Origin: Sipunculus nudus
Taxonomy: Eukaryota; Annelida; Sipuncula; Golfingiida; Sipunculidae
Assembly (NCBI GenBank): GCA_026874595.1
Contig: CM049308.1
Coordinates: 97,871,124-97,935,123 of the forward strand
Direction of reading: 5' to 3'
DNA: 64,000 bases
The notes beneath the pieces are model-generated. The model saw only the letters and a list, made by a program, of their open reading frames with translations, was not told the DNA's origin and did no database searches. Below are positions 47,046-58,130 of the stretch, one piece after another (positions within the stretch are counted from its first letter, which is position 1; each line of letters begins with the position of its first letter). A program made the translations under genes and the position numbers.

Positions 47046-47880
47046 ATTCACTCATTGGTTGCCAAGTAATTACACCCGGCCAGATGTAAGTGGTTAGTAG
47101 TTACCCATCATTTAGAAAGAATCCAGTTGATATGTTGGCAAAAAGCCAAGGTCATAGGTCAGGGATGTTCACAATAATTTATTTTGTAGACCATCTCTAT
47201 TTTTCTTGTTTTCTTGTATATATAACCATATGGCACTCACAACTGGTACATCTCACTATGTGCCCATAATTGTCAGTGACACTTGTGATATATGACTCCC
47301 TTTTGTATCAGCTCATGGAGTGATAAGGATATATCATTAGTGCATAACAAAAACAATGTTGCCGGAATGCTTTGGCCAGGCATTAAGACTATGAGAGTTA
47401 AGTGTTAAGTTTAGCTACTGATTTATAAAATGATGGGAACATTTTGCAGTTTATATCATGGAATCATAGCAATAAACTTAGTTTTCTAGATATCTGAATA
47501 TTTTTATATAAATCATCAGATATACCAGCAAGTGTTTATTCTGATAATATGTGGGTCTGTACCTGGATTTAGGATGGCTTTATTTGATTACAAGACTCTT
47601 AGTGATGCTTTCTGCATTTCTTTTCTTTTAGGTTTTGCAGTTTACCTACCCTGCTGACCCCATTGAATAGCAAGCTGATAATTAAAACAAATTGGACTTG
47701 CACTTTTTACATTTGCATGTTCATTAATCTGATATGAGAGCTCTCCAACCTGATCATGCCTTTTGAATTGTTTTGGACATTCATAACTGTTACATTCTTT
47801 GAAGCAATTGATACAAGTTTAGTGTCTTATTGGAGGATGTGTGACTTGTCAGAAAACCATTATGTCTGCCAGGTAGCCAT
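46958..47880 (+). repeat. Left arm of a ~900-bp inverted repeat
   Basis: Inverted partner of about 50366-51272. Shared landmarks, in inverted order, include TTTATGGGTCTTTTTGC, TTACAAGACTCTTAGTGATG, GAGAGCTCTCCAACCTGATC and ATGCCTTTTGAATTGTTTTG. The arms are clearly diverged. Confidence 0.85.
47632..47670 (+). other. Transposon-borne 3' splice site with 12-codon ORF (possible alternative last exon)
   Basis: The pyrimidine-rich TTTCTTTTCTTTTAG is followed by an open frame in phase 0, VLQFTYPADPIE then TAG. It could follow the phase-0 end of the PPP5C exon at 41013. AATAAA lies at 48151. The inverted copy has the same structure (CTTTCAG, VLQFAYHDDPTE, TAA at 50612-50574 on the minus strand). 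Because it lies inside a mobile element, it is more likely a captured or chance exon-like unit than a functional PPP5C exon. Confidence 0.25.
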
Positions 47881-48505
47881 TTTAGAAATCCTTTTGCCAG
47901 GACAGTTTCTGTGATTTTTTTATGATGTTTGGTCCCTTTAAGAGGATGTTTGTTGTTAAATTTCCGACCTGTCAGAAATCCAATATGGCCACCAGGACAC
48001 CATCTTTAAATTCCTTTAGAACATATTATCTCAAGGACTATTAAAGTGAATGCAGTGGGATGTATATTAATGTAATCTTGCATTGGGTCAAAGATTTCTT
48101 GATAAATATGACCATCATTTATGAAAGCTCAGTACAGTTGGCTTGTATTGAATAAAAATTAATATGGAAGCACCCGTTTTACAATAATTCTTGCATGGAT
48201 TTCCTTGATCTTTTGCTATATTTTGATCTTATATGTGGCCTGTGTGGTATTCCTTTTGAGACTGACAGGTATCGAGCAAGCTGTGGGATTAGTTCCTGAT
48301 AGCTCAACAACCATACATTTTGCCTCAGACCATCATTCACTATGTTTTAACCAGACATATATGATAAGAATTTATGGCAATGTAGAAAGTTTAAACAAAA
48401 TTGGCATATAGGCTCTGCAACAATTTTACTAGAAGTTGTGAATTGCAGCCCATGATGTCTCAGGTCATGCTTGGCAGCTGAGTGTCATGACCCATGGGTC
48501 ACTTG

Positions 48506-50218
48506 TTTTCTCTAGCTTTCTGCCTGTTTTAAATATTTAATAATTATGAATACATTTTTTTCTCCTGTAAGCACTGACTAATCAAATTTCATATCTTGTA
48601 TGTATATGCAAGGGTATTGTAACTCCCACCATCCCCTTCCCCCACCCCACTGAGTCCTTGCTCCTTGGCACTGTGAACAATAGTTCTATTGCTTTAGCAT
48701 AAAATTTAATGATTTGAAGAAATTATTTACAGAGAGACAGAGGCATTGTAACTCCCATAACCCCCCCCCCCCATCAAGTCCTTCCACCTGTGGAGTGGGG
48801 ACTTTATAGCAACTGTATACATTTCATAAAATAGAAAAAAATCTTTATTAGAAAAATTTGATCTCATTAGACAAATGTGTAAAATGTTGAACTGTGAACA
48901 GCCTGTCAAAAAGGTATCCAATGGAAACGCAGATCAGATCTCAAAATATTATTAGCAACAATTTCTTTAATTATATCAACCAACCATGGCCTAGCTTACC
49001 TCTTTCTCTCAAACTTTATCTACATTTCATATTTTAGATTTTAACCTTCCAGGTGTTTCAGTACTGTTGAACGCACCGTCCCCTCTCTCTCTATCTCCTT
49101 TTATCTCTACATCCACCCCTCTTTGCTGCCCTCACTGTTCCCTTCTCTGAACCCCATCCCATTGTCAGCCTCAGTAAACAAGAACAAGATGAATCAGATA
49201 TATTTTATATATTGTGTAACTATTTGTCCATACTCACCTATGTACATGCCAGAAATAATGCCCATCTGCCAGGCAAGACAAATTTAACAAAATATTATGT
49301 TAATAATATACCATTTGACAGTTGGGGATATATCTTACCTCCAATACATTCTGGTCTTAGGTCTGTGACATGCTGAGGACAAGAAAACTTGCCTGAAGGC
49401 CCTCGTGGAAAAAGTAAAATTCTTGCGACGTGCTGATCAGTGGCATGGCGCAAGAGAAAAGACCAATTATCCCAAGTGGAACCCCGACTACAAATTCTGC
49501 GCATGCGCAGTGGAGAATTAACAATGTGTGATAAATTGATAACAAATCAGATTCCGTTATCTCTCCACCTTCTGTATATGATAGATCACTAAATATACAA
49601 GTTATACATAAGAATTTAAACCTTGAATGCATGTGTGGTGCTAAATAAATACTTCAATTGTCCTTCGAGCCTGAAAGGTCACATATATTGTATAACTATT
49701 TGTCCATAGGTACCTATGTACATGCCAGAAATTATGTCAATATTGTGTAATATGTAGACGTGGTTTGCATCAATATAAAGTACCTTGTCAAGACCTAAGA
49801 GATACCATGTCATACAGTCACAATTCATAAATCCCCTCATCATCATAGTTAATCATAACATTATATATGTCAAATTGAAATCTTGCGGACTTCCATACAC
49901 TATAGATCCTTCAACAAATAGCCTTATTATTATTCTACCACTGCTTAGTGTGCTCTCATTACATTCATATTTGCTTAAATATATCGATATTTTCAACACC
50001 TCCCAAATAAATAAAAAATAAACTGCTATATTTACTCCATATTAATCAATCAGTCAGGTTATTTCATACATCATTTACTCACATATTACATTATATTCCT
50101 TTATAATAGCCCAACATGTCCATGATATTCATAAGGTTTGTCGACTCAATAGTGTCACAATGGTGATATATATAGTCCAATCACGATAAGCTGAGCGCTG
50201 TGACCCATGGGTCCCTTG
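48506..50218 (+). mobile_element. Family A body, right part, with tail
   Basis: Continues 45688-46075 and matches 560-1670. It includes poly-C at about 48760, an endonuclease-like relic remnant (about 48850-48965) and the tail at 50188-50218. About 49270-49680 does not match the other copies and may be a small unrecognised insertion. Confidence 0.7.
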
Positions 50219-50365
50219 ATTTATACAATTTTTACATTTCATATGCAACACAATTTCTCATAAAGTTTTAGTGGGATCTACTTCTAATTGTAGTAGCAGG
50301 AGCAAATTATGGGTATCCAGAGTTGATTATCCCTTGTCTTAGCAGATCAGGGGGTATAGTGATGA

Positions 50366-51272
50366 GCATGATGGATTTCTGACAAGCCAGACATTTGATA
50401 TCATGCATCCTCAAATAAGAGACCAAACTTGTGGCAATTGCTCCTAAGAATGTTACATTAATGAATGTCCAAAACAATTCAAAAGGCATGATCAGGTTGG
50501 AGAGCTCTCATATCAGATTTATAGGCATGCAAATGTAAAAAGTGCAAGTCCAATATTTTTTATTATCACCTTGTTATTCAGTGGGATCATCATGGTAGGC
50601 AAACTGCAAAACCTGAAAGAAAACAAATGCAGACAGCATCACTAAGAGTCTTGTAATCAAATAAAGCCATCCTAAATCCAGGTACAGACCCACATATTAT
50701 GAGAACAAACACGTGCTGGTATATCTGATGATTTATATAAAAATATTCTGATATCTAGGAAACTAAGTTTGTTGCTATGATTCCATAAGATAAACTGCAA
50801 AATGTTCCCATCATCTTATAAATCAGTAGCTTATCCTAAATACTATACTCTCATAGTCTTAATGCCCGGCTGGAGCATTCCGGCAACAGTGTGTTTTTGT
50901 TATGCACTAATGAGGTTCTTATCACTCAATGAGCTGATACAAAGGGAGTCATATATCACCAGCATCACTCACAATAACAGTCACACAGTGAGATGTACCA
51001 GTTGGAGTGCAATGGTTATATATAAAAGCAAAATAGAGATGGTCTACAAAGTAAGTTTCTATTGTCAACATCCCTGACCTATGACTTTGGATTTATGCCC
51101 ACATATCAATTATATTCTTTCTAGAGTGATGGATAACTACTAACCAATTAAAACTGGTGTAATAACTTGGCAACTCATTTGTGAATAACTTTGACCTGCA
51201 ACCTTTAAACCTCCTGACCAGCTGACCCAAAAATCAGTAAGTTATTTCTTCAAGCAAAAAGACCCATAAATA
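50366..51272 (-). repeat. Right arm of the ~900-bp inverted repeat
   Basis: Reverse-complement relative of 46958-47880, separated from it by about 2.5 kb. It lacks the head and tail of the element, so it is a truncated inverted copy. Confidence 0.85.
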
Positions 51273-52254
51273 TGATTGTATGGATCCCATAATAATATAA
51301 ATATTCAGGCAACATTAAGTTACAAGATTCATACAAGGGAATAATAAAGTACTTCAGTAACAAATACATACACAGTTATTTCTTAATTGGAGGGCCCTTT
51401 CGTGCTTGGTGGGTCCACTTACGAGTAGACTTGGTCTTAACATCCATTTGGTGCAGTTTTGCATCATATTATTTTAACTTATACAATCTTTGAATAAATA
51501 ATAGACAATATAAGCTTTCTTTTTATATGAAAAAGACCAAATTTTGAATTTATTGAGCCATTCTAAGACCAGGATGTAAATTTTCATTTAGTTTTACAAC
51601 CTCTCAAGTTGAAGTAACAGGCATAATTTTTCTTCAAAGATGCGGCTAAAGAAATAATCTAGCAGTCTGTCAGTGGTTTGGATGAGATTCTGATGAATGA
51701 GAAACTGCGAACTGTCAGAAAAAATAAACCACTGCGCCAACATCCTGTCACAGGGCTGGTCCAGCCTGTTTTTAATTGCTGTTAAATTGACAATTTATCA
51801 GTAAAACAACTAAAACGTGGACATACATTATGGTAAAGACTTAGTTTTTGCTTTTACACAAAATTAAATTTAATACTTCATGTTCTGTATATAAAATTAC
51901 TTCATGAAAAACACTCATATCAGTGCTGGTCAGCACTTTTCCAAGCTTGCCTCGGCAGCCCTTGGGGAACCTATACCTGTAGTTCAAACTCACTGGTGGT
52001 AGTAACATAAATAGTCTCTCCTGGTCCTCCCATCAAATGACTGTATGTTCTAATTAATCCAATGAGTCCTCTGAACATGTTGGATCTGTTGAATGTTACT
52101 CTTACTTGAGCTCCTTGAAATATCTTCATGTTTTTACAAGAGCTGTAGCAAAGCACCTTTTTCTAAATTTTGCAAAGATGGCTGCTTTTCCCTCTAAAAG
52201 TTTAGCCAATCATAGCATGGTTAGACAGGAAATAGTAGAGCATATATAACTGTT

Positions 52255-52760
52255 AAATAATGGGGCAGTATAGGACTGCAGCTAGCTTAAACCTTCCTGT
52301 GCACAAGGCAGATTTGCTGCACATTTCCTGCAGCCTTTGGCAGGCAGTGGGAAGCATGCTGCCAGCTGCAGCCTTCCTGCACACGCTTCTTGCAGTATTT
52401 TTCATTTTGCTAAGGGTAACTTTAAAAGACTGCAGCTAGTGGCAACCTTCCTGTGCACAGAATTTAGTTAATTGTCTATAGGACTGCAGCTAGCCGCAAC
52501 CTTCCTGCACACTGCATCCAGTTAATTATATATGACTGCAACTAGCCGCAACCCTCCCACTACCTTCTTCTGCAAAGCATTTAGTTAACACTGTAGGACT
52601 GCTGCTAGCTGCAGCCTTCCTGCACACAAGGCAGATTTGCTGCACATTACCTGCAGCCTTTGGCAGTCAGTGGGAAGCATGCTGCTAGTTGCAGCCTTCC
52701 AACAAACTCTTCATGCAGCCTAGTTTGCAGCAAAGCAGCAGCAAACTTTTCATTTTGCTA
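52255..52760. repeat. CTGCAG-rich degenerate minisatellite
   Basis: GACTGCAGCTAGC-like starts followed by GCA(A/G)CCTTCCTG recur irregularly. A larger ~160-bp block (CACAAGGCAGATTTGCTGCA ... GGGAAGCATGCTGC) is present at about 52300 and again at about 52625. Confidence 0.8.
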
Positions 52761-52785
52761 AGGGAGGCTTCCCCTCTGTCTACCT

Positions 52786-52830
52786 CCCCCCCCACACACA
52801 CACACACACATACACAAAAACACACTCACA
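52786..52830. repeat. Poly-C / (CA)n microsatellite
   Basis: CCCCCCCC followed by an ACAC run. Confidence 0.85.
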
Positions 52831-53090
52831 CTCTGTATTGAGAAGATGCATAAAAAGATGAATGTTTTAATTTTCTGCGGATTCATTTATTTTTTCTTGA
52901 CTTTTGGTATTTTTTGCAATTTGGTTTGGATAACAAGAGATTTCAATTAGTGCACCTTTAGTTATCAATGTAATGTATTGCTATGAAAGTTTGGATGTGC
53001 ATGTTGTGAGGAATTTGTTGCTTCAGAAGAGTTAAAAACTATTTGCTGTCTTTTTTCACATTTATGAAATTAGTATTTAATTATAGTGTG

Positions 53091-53625
53091 CCCTCTTTTG
53101 AAGAAGGCTGGACTAAACAAAAATGAACACAAAAACTTTAGACCTGTCTCGAATTTCTTGGTAAAATAATTTAAAAAGTGTCCTGTAATCAGATTATACT
53201 GCATGCCAAGAAAACTGGAAACATGAAGAAATATCAATCAAGCACTGAGACAGCTCTCCTGGATGTGATGAACAATGTGTACCAGGAAGTAGATACAGGA
53301 AGGATGGTCTGTCCTGTTATGCTAGACTTATCTGTCACTTTTGACACAGTGATTTATTATTTGTTTGCTTAATAGTCTGAAATATTGGTTTGCAGTTTCA
53401 GGTACTGTTCTCTCTTCACCGAGGTCATACCTGACTAACAGAAGACAGAAAGTGGTTATAAACAGAATTTTTTCATTGGAGGAGTTTATAGAGTATGGGG
53501 CACAACAGAGTTTGATTCTGGGCCCTTTTCTTTCACAATTTTCATCATACCCCTAGGGGACATCTGCAGGAAATATGATGTAAACTTTCATGGTTATGCG
53601 GACGATCAGCAGTTATATTGCTCTG
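53091..53625 (+). pseudogene. CR1/jockey-like reverse transcriptase relic (sense)
   Basis: The + strand reads PLLKKAGLNKNEHKNFRPVS, then NQIILHAKK, STETALLDVMNNVYQEVDTG, LDLSVTFDTV, SYLTNRRQKVVINR, YGAQQSLILGPF and, in a shifted frame, IPLGDICRKYDVNFHGYADD (YADD at 53595-53606) QQLYCS. This is the RT fingers/palm order (NFRPVS, DLS..FDTV, QG-like, YADD) of a CR1/jockey-type element. Stops and at least two frameshifts break it. It is truncated at both ends and has no endonuclease. Confidence 0.85.
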
Positions 53626-53629
53626 TTAT

Positions 53630-53848
53630 AAGATATTTTTGTGGGTAAAAAAAAATTACATGTATGCATAATGTTGTATTATCTGACAAAATTAGGGATA
53701 TATGATGATGCAATTAAGAATTGTGACTCAGATTATATAATGAGATATATATGTTATTTGGAAATATATAAAAATTGTTTTCCTACCTCCGCAAAATGGG
53801 AAATAAATGTTCTGATTGGTTGTCTTGTATGTATATGCAGAAGTGTTA
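53630..53848 (+). mobile_element. Family A body fragment
   Basis: TGTGGGTAAAAAAAAATTAC-like to CAGAAGTGTTA text resembles 20610-20830 and 42119-42320. It ends at the MITE target TTA. Confidence 0.55.
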
Positions 53849-54181
53849 GGCCAAAAAAATTTAAAGATATGGTTCTCAGGCACCGCCCGCATCAGTTTTA
53901 AACCCCTGCATCAAAACTTTTTATTTTGATTTTCAACAAAAACTTTCCAATTTTGAGCTGCTGCCACTCCCATATTTCTTTCAAGAAGATAAAACCATAC
54001 AATTTCCTTTGTTTTGTAGTGCTTTCACTTATTTAGCAAAATGAAACTGTTATTTTCATGCTTTTTCCTTATCATTTGACATTTTTTATCGAAACATACC
54101 AAAAAATTTTTAAAAAGCGCCCGCCCGCATTGATTTCTGAAAAAAAGTGCCTGAGAACCATACCTTTTTTTTATTTTGGCC
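53849..54181 (-). mobile_element. 333-bp Harbinger-type MITE, copy 2 (inverted relative to copy 1)
   Basis: The ends are GGCCAAAAAAATTTAAAG and TTTTTTATTTTGGCC. TTA is duplicated at 53846-53848 and 54182-54184. It matches 43423-43762 in reverse complement along its whole length. Confidence 0.88.
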
Positions 54182-54184
54182 TTA

Positions 54185-55481
54185 TAATTCCCACCATTCC
54201 CCCATCCCCTGCCTTTGAGTCCTTGCACCTGTGTACTGGGGACATCAGCAAGTCTACCAACTCACTCTTTTTTTTAAAAAGTCACTTTTTTGAGGATTAC
54301 CTAAAAATGACACTAATAACAATTTTTTCACTCTTTTTATCACCAATACTCTTTTTCCCCCTTTTTTTAGTAAAAAAAATCCAGTATATACTAGTTCTCT
54401 CCTGCTTTAGCAGTCCAGTGAGAACAAAAATGGGACATTTCACAGTTTGTGGTGTGCAAATGTCCAGCATATGTCACATTATGTCGAAAATGCCTTCATC
54501 TTTATGCAGGGGATGTGTGCCCTGTGTGTTTCTGACTTTGGGAATGATATTTGTCAATATATATATATACACAATTGTGGTAGGGAAAGCATATATTTAT
54601 TCAGTCTGTGATAAAAAATGGGGAATTGACCCTTATTTTACTCTTTTTCATTCTTTATTTCTAAGAAGTCTACACTTTTTCTCCAGAGCGCTTACTCTTT
54701 TTTTCGGTCATTAATCTTTGGCAAGCCTATATTAGTTTCATTGCAAATGTATTAAATTTATATAATTAAAAAAAAAAGTGTAAGAAAAAATTAAGATTTA
54801 ATTGAAACATAATTATTCTTGGCTCAGGAAGACAACTATCTTGGTCCATCATAACTATCATTAAATATATATTAATTAGAAACTTTTTCATATAAGCACT
54901 GTTTCATATCCTGTATATAAAGGGTTTAAGCTAATAATGTCTGAAATTTGAAAGCAACTTACATATTAAGATGTGTAATATTGCAAATATATTCAAATTA
55001 TAAACTTGAAAACAATTTTATATAATATAAAAATGAGGATTGAATTCAATCATTTGTTCATTATTTTTCTGCTGAGCAGCATGGGAGATAAAGATCAGCA
55101 TTGTTTGTCTACCTGTCAGTCTGTCCATTTTTAATAATCAGCAATTGTGAGTAATCCTTTTTTTTCCTGTAAGCACTGTTGAAATAAATTTCATTTCCTA
55201 TATGTAAATGCAGAGATAGTTAAACTCTTACCATTCCCCCCCCCCCCCCCTCAACTAAGTCCTTGCACCTGTGCACTGGGGACAGTTAATTATTATTGCA
55301 AATGCATACATTTTATAAAACTGAACAAAACTATTCCCACTTATCAATACAAACCTAGCATATCAACCAACCATGGCCTATATTATCTTTTCCTCTCAGT
55401 CATTATCTCCATTTGTTATTATTTTAGATTTCCACCTTCAAGTTCAACTTCAGCTGAGCACCATGACCCATGGGTCCCTTG
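54185..55481 (+). mobile_element. Family A body and tail with an unidentified ~480-bp insertion
   Basis: Family A text (CCTTGCACCTGTG-ACTGGGGACA) breaks at about 54245 and resumes at about 54735 (TTGCAAATG). The inserted block has several ACTCTTTTT words and weakly inverted ends (AGTCTACCAA / TTGGCAAGCCTA). A 218-codon + frame spans the MITE and this block, has no family resemblance, and is not annotated as a gene. Poly-C is at about 55237, and the tail is at 55451-55481. Confidence 0.6.
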
Positions 55482-55639
55482 TTTTTATGACTGCTTAATT
55501 GCCCTGGACACAGCCAAAAGGTCATGTTTTATCATAGGGACATGTTCTCAACATAACATTTAAAAAACACATCTCTCATAAATCTTGCCTAGTCCTACCG
55601 GCCATTGCATTAATGTAACATATAACTTTTCATTATATA

Positions 55640-55827
55640 CCATTCTATGCTTTGTGTTCCTTCTTACAGCCACACTCTTTATCTTATTGTGTACCATTAC
55701 ATATTTTGTGTCCCTCCTTACAGCCAACTCTGATCTCATTGTGTACCCTAATATACTTTGTACTCCTACTGACATCCAAACTCTTTATCACATCATGTAC
55801 TGTTAACCTTTGTTTTTCTCATTACAG
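55640..55827 (+). promoter_or_regulatory. PPP5C: Tandem acceptor-like repeat before the last PPP5C exon
   Basis: A 52-54 bp unit, TTTGTGT(T/C)CCT(T/C)CTTACAG followed by CCA, repeats at 55670, 55724, 55776 (degenerate, GACAT) and 55828 (the true exon start). Two upstream copies keep a full pyrimidine tract plus CAG and could compete as acceptors. Confidence 0.75.
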
Positions 55828-55887
55828 CCACACCCTAATGTGAAACCCATGGCCTATGCAAATTCACTGCTATCCCTCCTGGCATGA
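55828..55887 (+). CDS. PPP5C: PPP5C terminal coding exon
   Basis: After the acceptor CTCATTACAG, 19 codons read PHPNVKPMAYANSLLSLLA and then TGA (55885-55887). PHPNVKPMAYAN is the hallmark C-terminus of PP5, where the last helix packs on the TPR domain in the autoinhibited enzyme. The very end differs from the human form: Ser replaces the Gln known in human PP5 as residue 495, and the last residues are LLA. The three exons together give about 120 residues, close to the last 120 of the roughly 500-residue family. The exon start is one of four tandem copies of an acceptor-like unit, described separately. Confidence 0.95.
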   Translation, partial: PHPNVKPMAYANSLLSLLA

Positions 55888-56410
55888 TGATGGGGAACTT
55901 AGGATTTGTGAGTTTGTTTAGAAAGGTCACCAGGCCACCGTATCCTGCTCTATTCTCTCAGGACAAAGTGTATGCATGCAACATGAATCAGACAGGAAAA
56001 GGCTGCACCAGGGACTCTTACACTGCAGCAAAAATTGACTGCAGAAAGTACTGCAACCATGTGTAAAGCGTGGTTCAGACAAATCCCATGGACATGTTGG
56101 ATTAGTAATCTTCAAGTGTGTTAGGTAGAAATAAATTCTCAAAGTCACCTATACAAGACTACAAACAACTGTTTAGAAAAAAATTGTTGCTTATTGAAAA
56201 TGGATGCAAGGACACTGTGTGTGAAGAGAACAGAGATATCTGTCATAATAATAGTTCCACCATGTACATCTCACTACATGGCTATCTGTCAGTCAGATTT
56301 AACTTGATTTGCAAATTTGTTTCTTCCATGAATAAATTGTAATAATTTTGTGTATATTAAATGTATACTTCATTTACAGTTATGAATAAACAGTAAAGCA
56401 ATTATATGAA
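55888..56410 (+). other. PPP5C: PPP5C 3' UTR with two polyadenylation signals
   Basis: Sequence after the stop codon carries AATAAA at 56331-56336 and again at 56385-56390. The transcript probably ends within about 10-30 bp of one of these. Short open frames here (55884-56066, 56118-56342) show no recognisable protein and are treated as UTR. The exact cleavage site is not visible. Confidence 0.7.
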
Positions 56411-56499
56411 AGTGTTTGTTGTCTGATTGTAAGACTGATATTCTTAGAAAAATGCAAGAGACACTTTATAATATTCAGTATTCATGCTGTGTAATGATT

Positions 56500-57210
56500 G
56501 TTTTTAGTCTTTCAGGTTTACATCAAGTGTAGCTGGTAGCTTGCCAGTTTACATCAGGTGTAGCTGGCAGTCTTTCAGTTCTACATGAAGTGTAACTGGT
56601 AACCTGTTAATTCTGTACCTGGCAGTCTGGCAGTTTTGCATTAAGTATAGAGGTCAAGCATACATATTCCAAATCTCATTATATTATCATATAACATAAT
56701 TGGTTATGAAAAAAATATTAATATAGATTTTACATAAAGTGAGCCCAATACCTGGAGGAATTACTTTTTTCTATATATTTTTCTACTAAAAACATAAGGT
56801 TGTGTGATTTGTTCAAAACTAGTGGCACATCTATGAGCACTGACAACTTTGCAGTGACATCACACACTGGGAAATCCCCTGTGACTATAAATTCTAGATC
56901 TCAGTAAAAGCACAGTATTTCTACCACTGTCAGTCCTAAATTTTCAGCAGAGAATAAAAACAACATGCATTACTAGATCTGAGTTGTTGATAAAATTCAG
57001 TCCATGATGTCACTTGTGTCCCAGCCAGTCAAATCAGGGCAAAGTCTGGGATCTGGATGAAAACCTCCACACAACAAACACACATGGAATAGGTTTACTT
57101 AACCTAGAAGGTGGTCTCTCAGTTCTAAATCAAGTGTAGCTGGTAGGCTTCATATAAGTGGGGAACTGGCAATTTCACCCATTTCAATATATGTCTGTCG
57201 CAATGCTGCA
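56500..57210. repeat. 31-32 bp short tandem repeat, then unrecognised sequence
   Basis: ACATCA(A/G)GTGTAGCTGG recurs at about 56520, 56551 and 56583, with a later relative at about 57131 (ATCAAGTGTAGCTGGTAGG). Nothing else recognised. Confidence 0.6.
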
Positions 57211-58130
57211 TGGTGCCCATCAATTCTTAGGAATTCAGGAATTCTGCAAATGCCAACAACTTTGCACCCTAACACCTGTGTTGCTAGCAATTTTACAAAT
57301 CTGAAATAAAATTTGCTGTTGGCTAGATTTAACCCTCATCCTATCAAACAAGTAAATTGCTTGCAATTCAGCAACTTTGCAAGCTGGTTAAATAGATCCC
57401 ACACTCTCATACTGCTAGCAGTTTACCAACTTGACAGCAGTATTCCAAGCCAGTTAAGAAGACCTCACACTGGCAACCCCTCAAACAAGCAGATTGCTAT
57501 CAATGAAGCAACTTTGAAAACAAATTTTCATTATAGGTAAGAGGACCCTAAGACTCTCAAAGACGCAAATGACTTTGCAGTTTTGCAATTTTAAAGCAAC
57601 TTTGCCATTCAGCAGGGAGAACACCCAACTGTCAAAGATGCAAAGGACTAGCCAATACAGAAGACTTCCGGCTGGTCAAATCCTGCAATTGGTAGTAATA
57701 TTGCGGTATGCTCTCCCTTCCTATATGTCCTATGAATCCCATATTTTTATTAGCACTTCTGTTGCTTCTATATTTTCATAATTTTTCATATAAATCCTAT
57801 ATATTTCTCAGAAGGCAACATTTATGATTATTTTCATGTGGTAAAAAAACATTTACTGGCAAGTGCAATATACTGGAGAGCTGTTTTTCATGTCAGGTTA
57901 ATTAATAGGCTTGCATTTGGAGTAGCGTTTAGTATCTGGGCAGGTAGCAAGTTTGTCTGCCTCCATCCTCACAGAAAGTTCATTGTTTCTTTATCAGTTT
58001 AAAGTACAGGGCAAACAGGAAAGGCTACAATATCATTGCTCACATGAAATTTGAAGGTACCTGTTGTAGTGTAAAACAAGGGAAATTTTTGCAAATGTAA
58101 AAAATCTTTATTTCTATTGTGAGTCCCCTG
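57211..58130. other. Unrecognised intergenic sequence
   Basis: Loose repetition of GCAACTTTGCAA-type words at 57230-57620. Small open frames here have no protein resemblance. Confidence 0.5.

Larger units (their letters stand above)
46076..48505 (+). mobile_element. Variant family A element, 2.43 kb, both ends present
   Basis: The head AGCTCAGCCGACT-TTG-AGTCATGCTGGGCT (46076-46105) follows a T run. The tail is at 48475-48505, with palindrome TGACCCATGGGTCA then CTTG. Flanks ...TTTTTTGTTTTTT and TTTTCTCTAGCTTTCTGCC rejoin to TTTCTTTGTTTCTCCATCTTTCTGCC-like sequence near 560. The interior has an AGGTCA-rich 145-bp array. A splice-acceptor plus short ORF unit (47632-47670) has a second copy in the inverted arm at 50.6 kb. 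Confidence 0.8.
41014..55827 (+). other. PPP5C: PPP5C last intron of about 14.8 kb
   Basis: The intron runs GTAAGT...CATTACAG. It contains family A and B elements, an antisense and a sense CR1-like RT relic, two Harbinger-type MITEs nearby in opposite orientation, and a large inverted repeat. About 51280-52240 and 52820-53085 hold nothing I can name. Confidence 0.9.

Noticed and set aside
54058-54714. Longest open frame of the window (218 codons, + strand)
   Set aside because: It starts inside a MITE, runs through an unidentified insertion, is Phe/Leu/Ile-rich from T-rich DNA, and resembles no family.
55884-56342. Small + frames just after the PPP5C stop codon
   Set aside because: They lie in the 3' UTR and have no protein resemblance. 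The preceding frame ends with the expected PP5 C-terminus.
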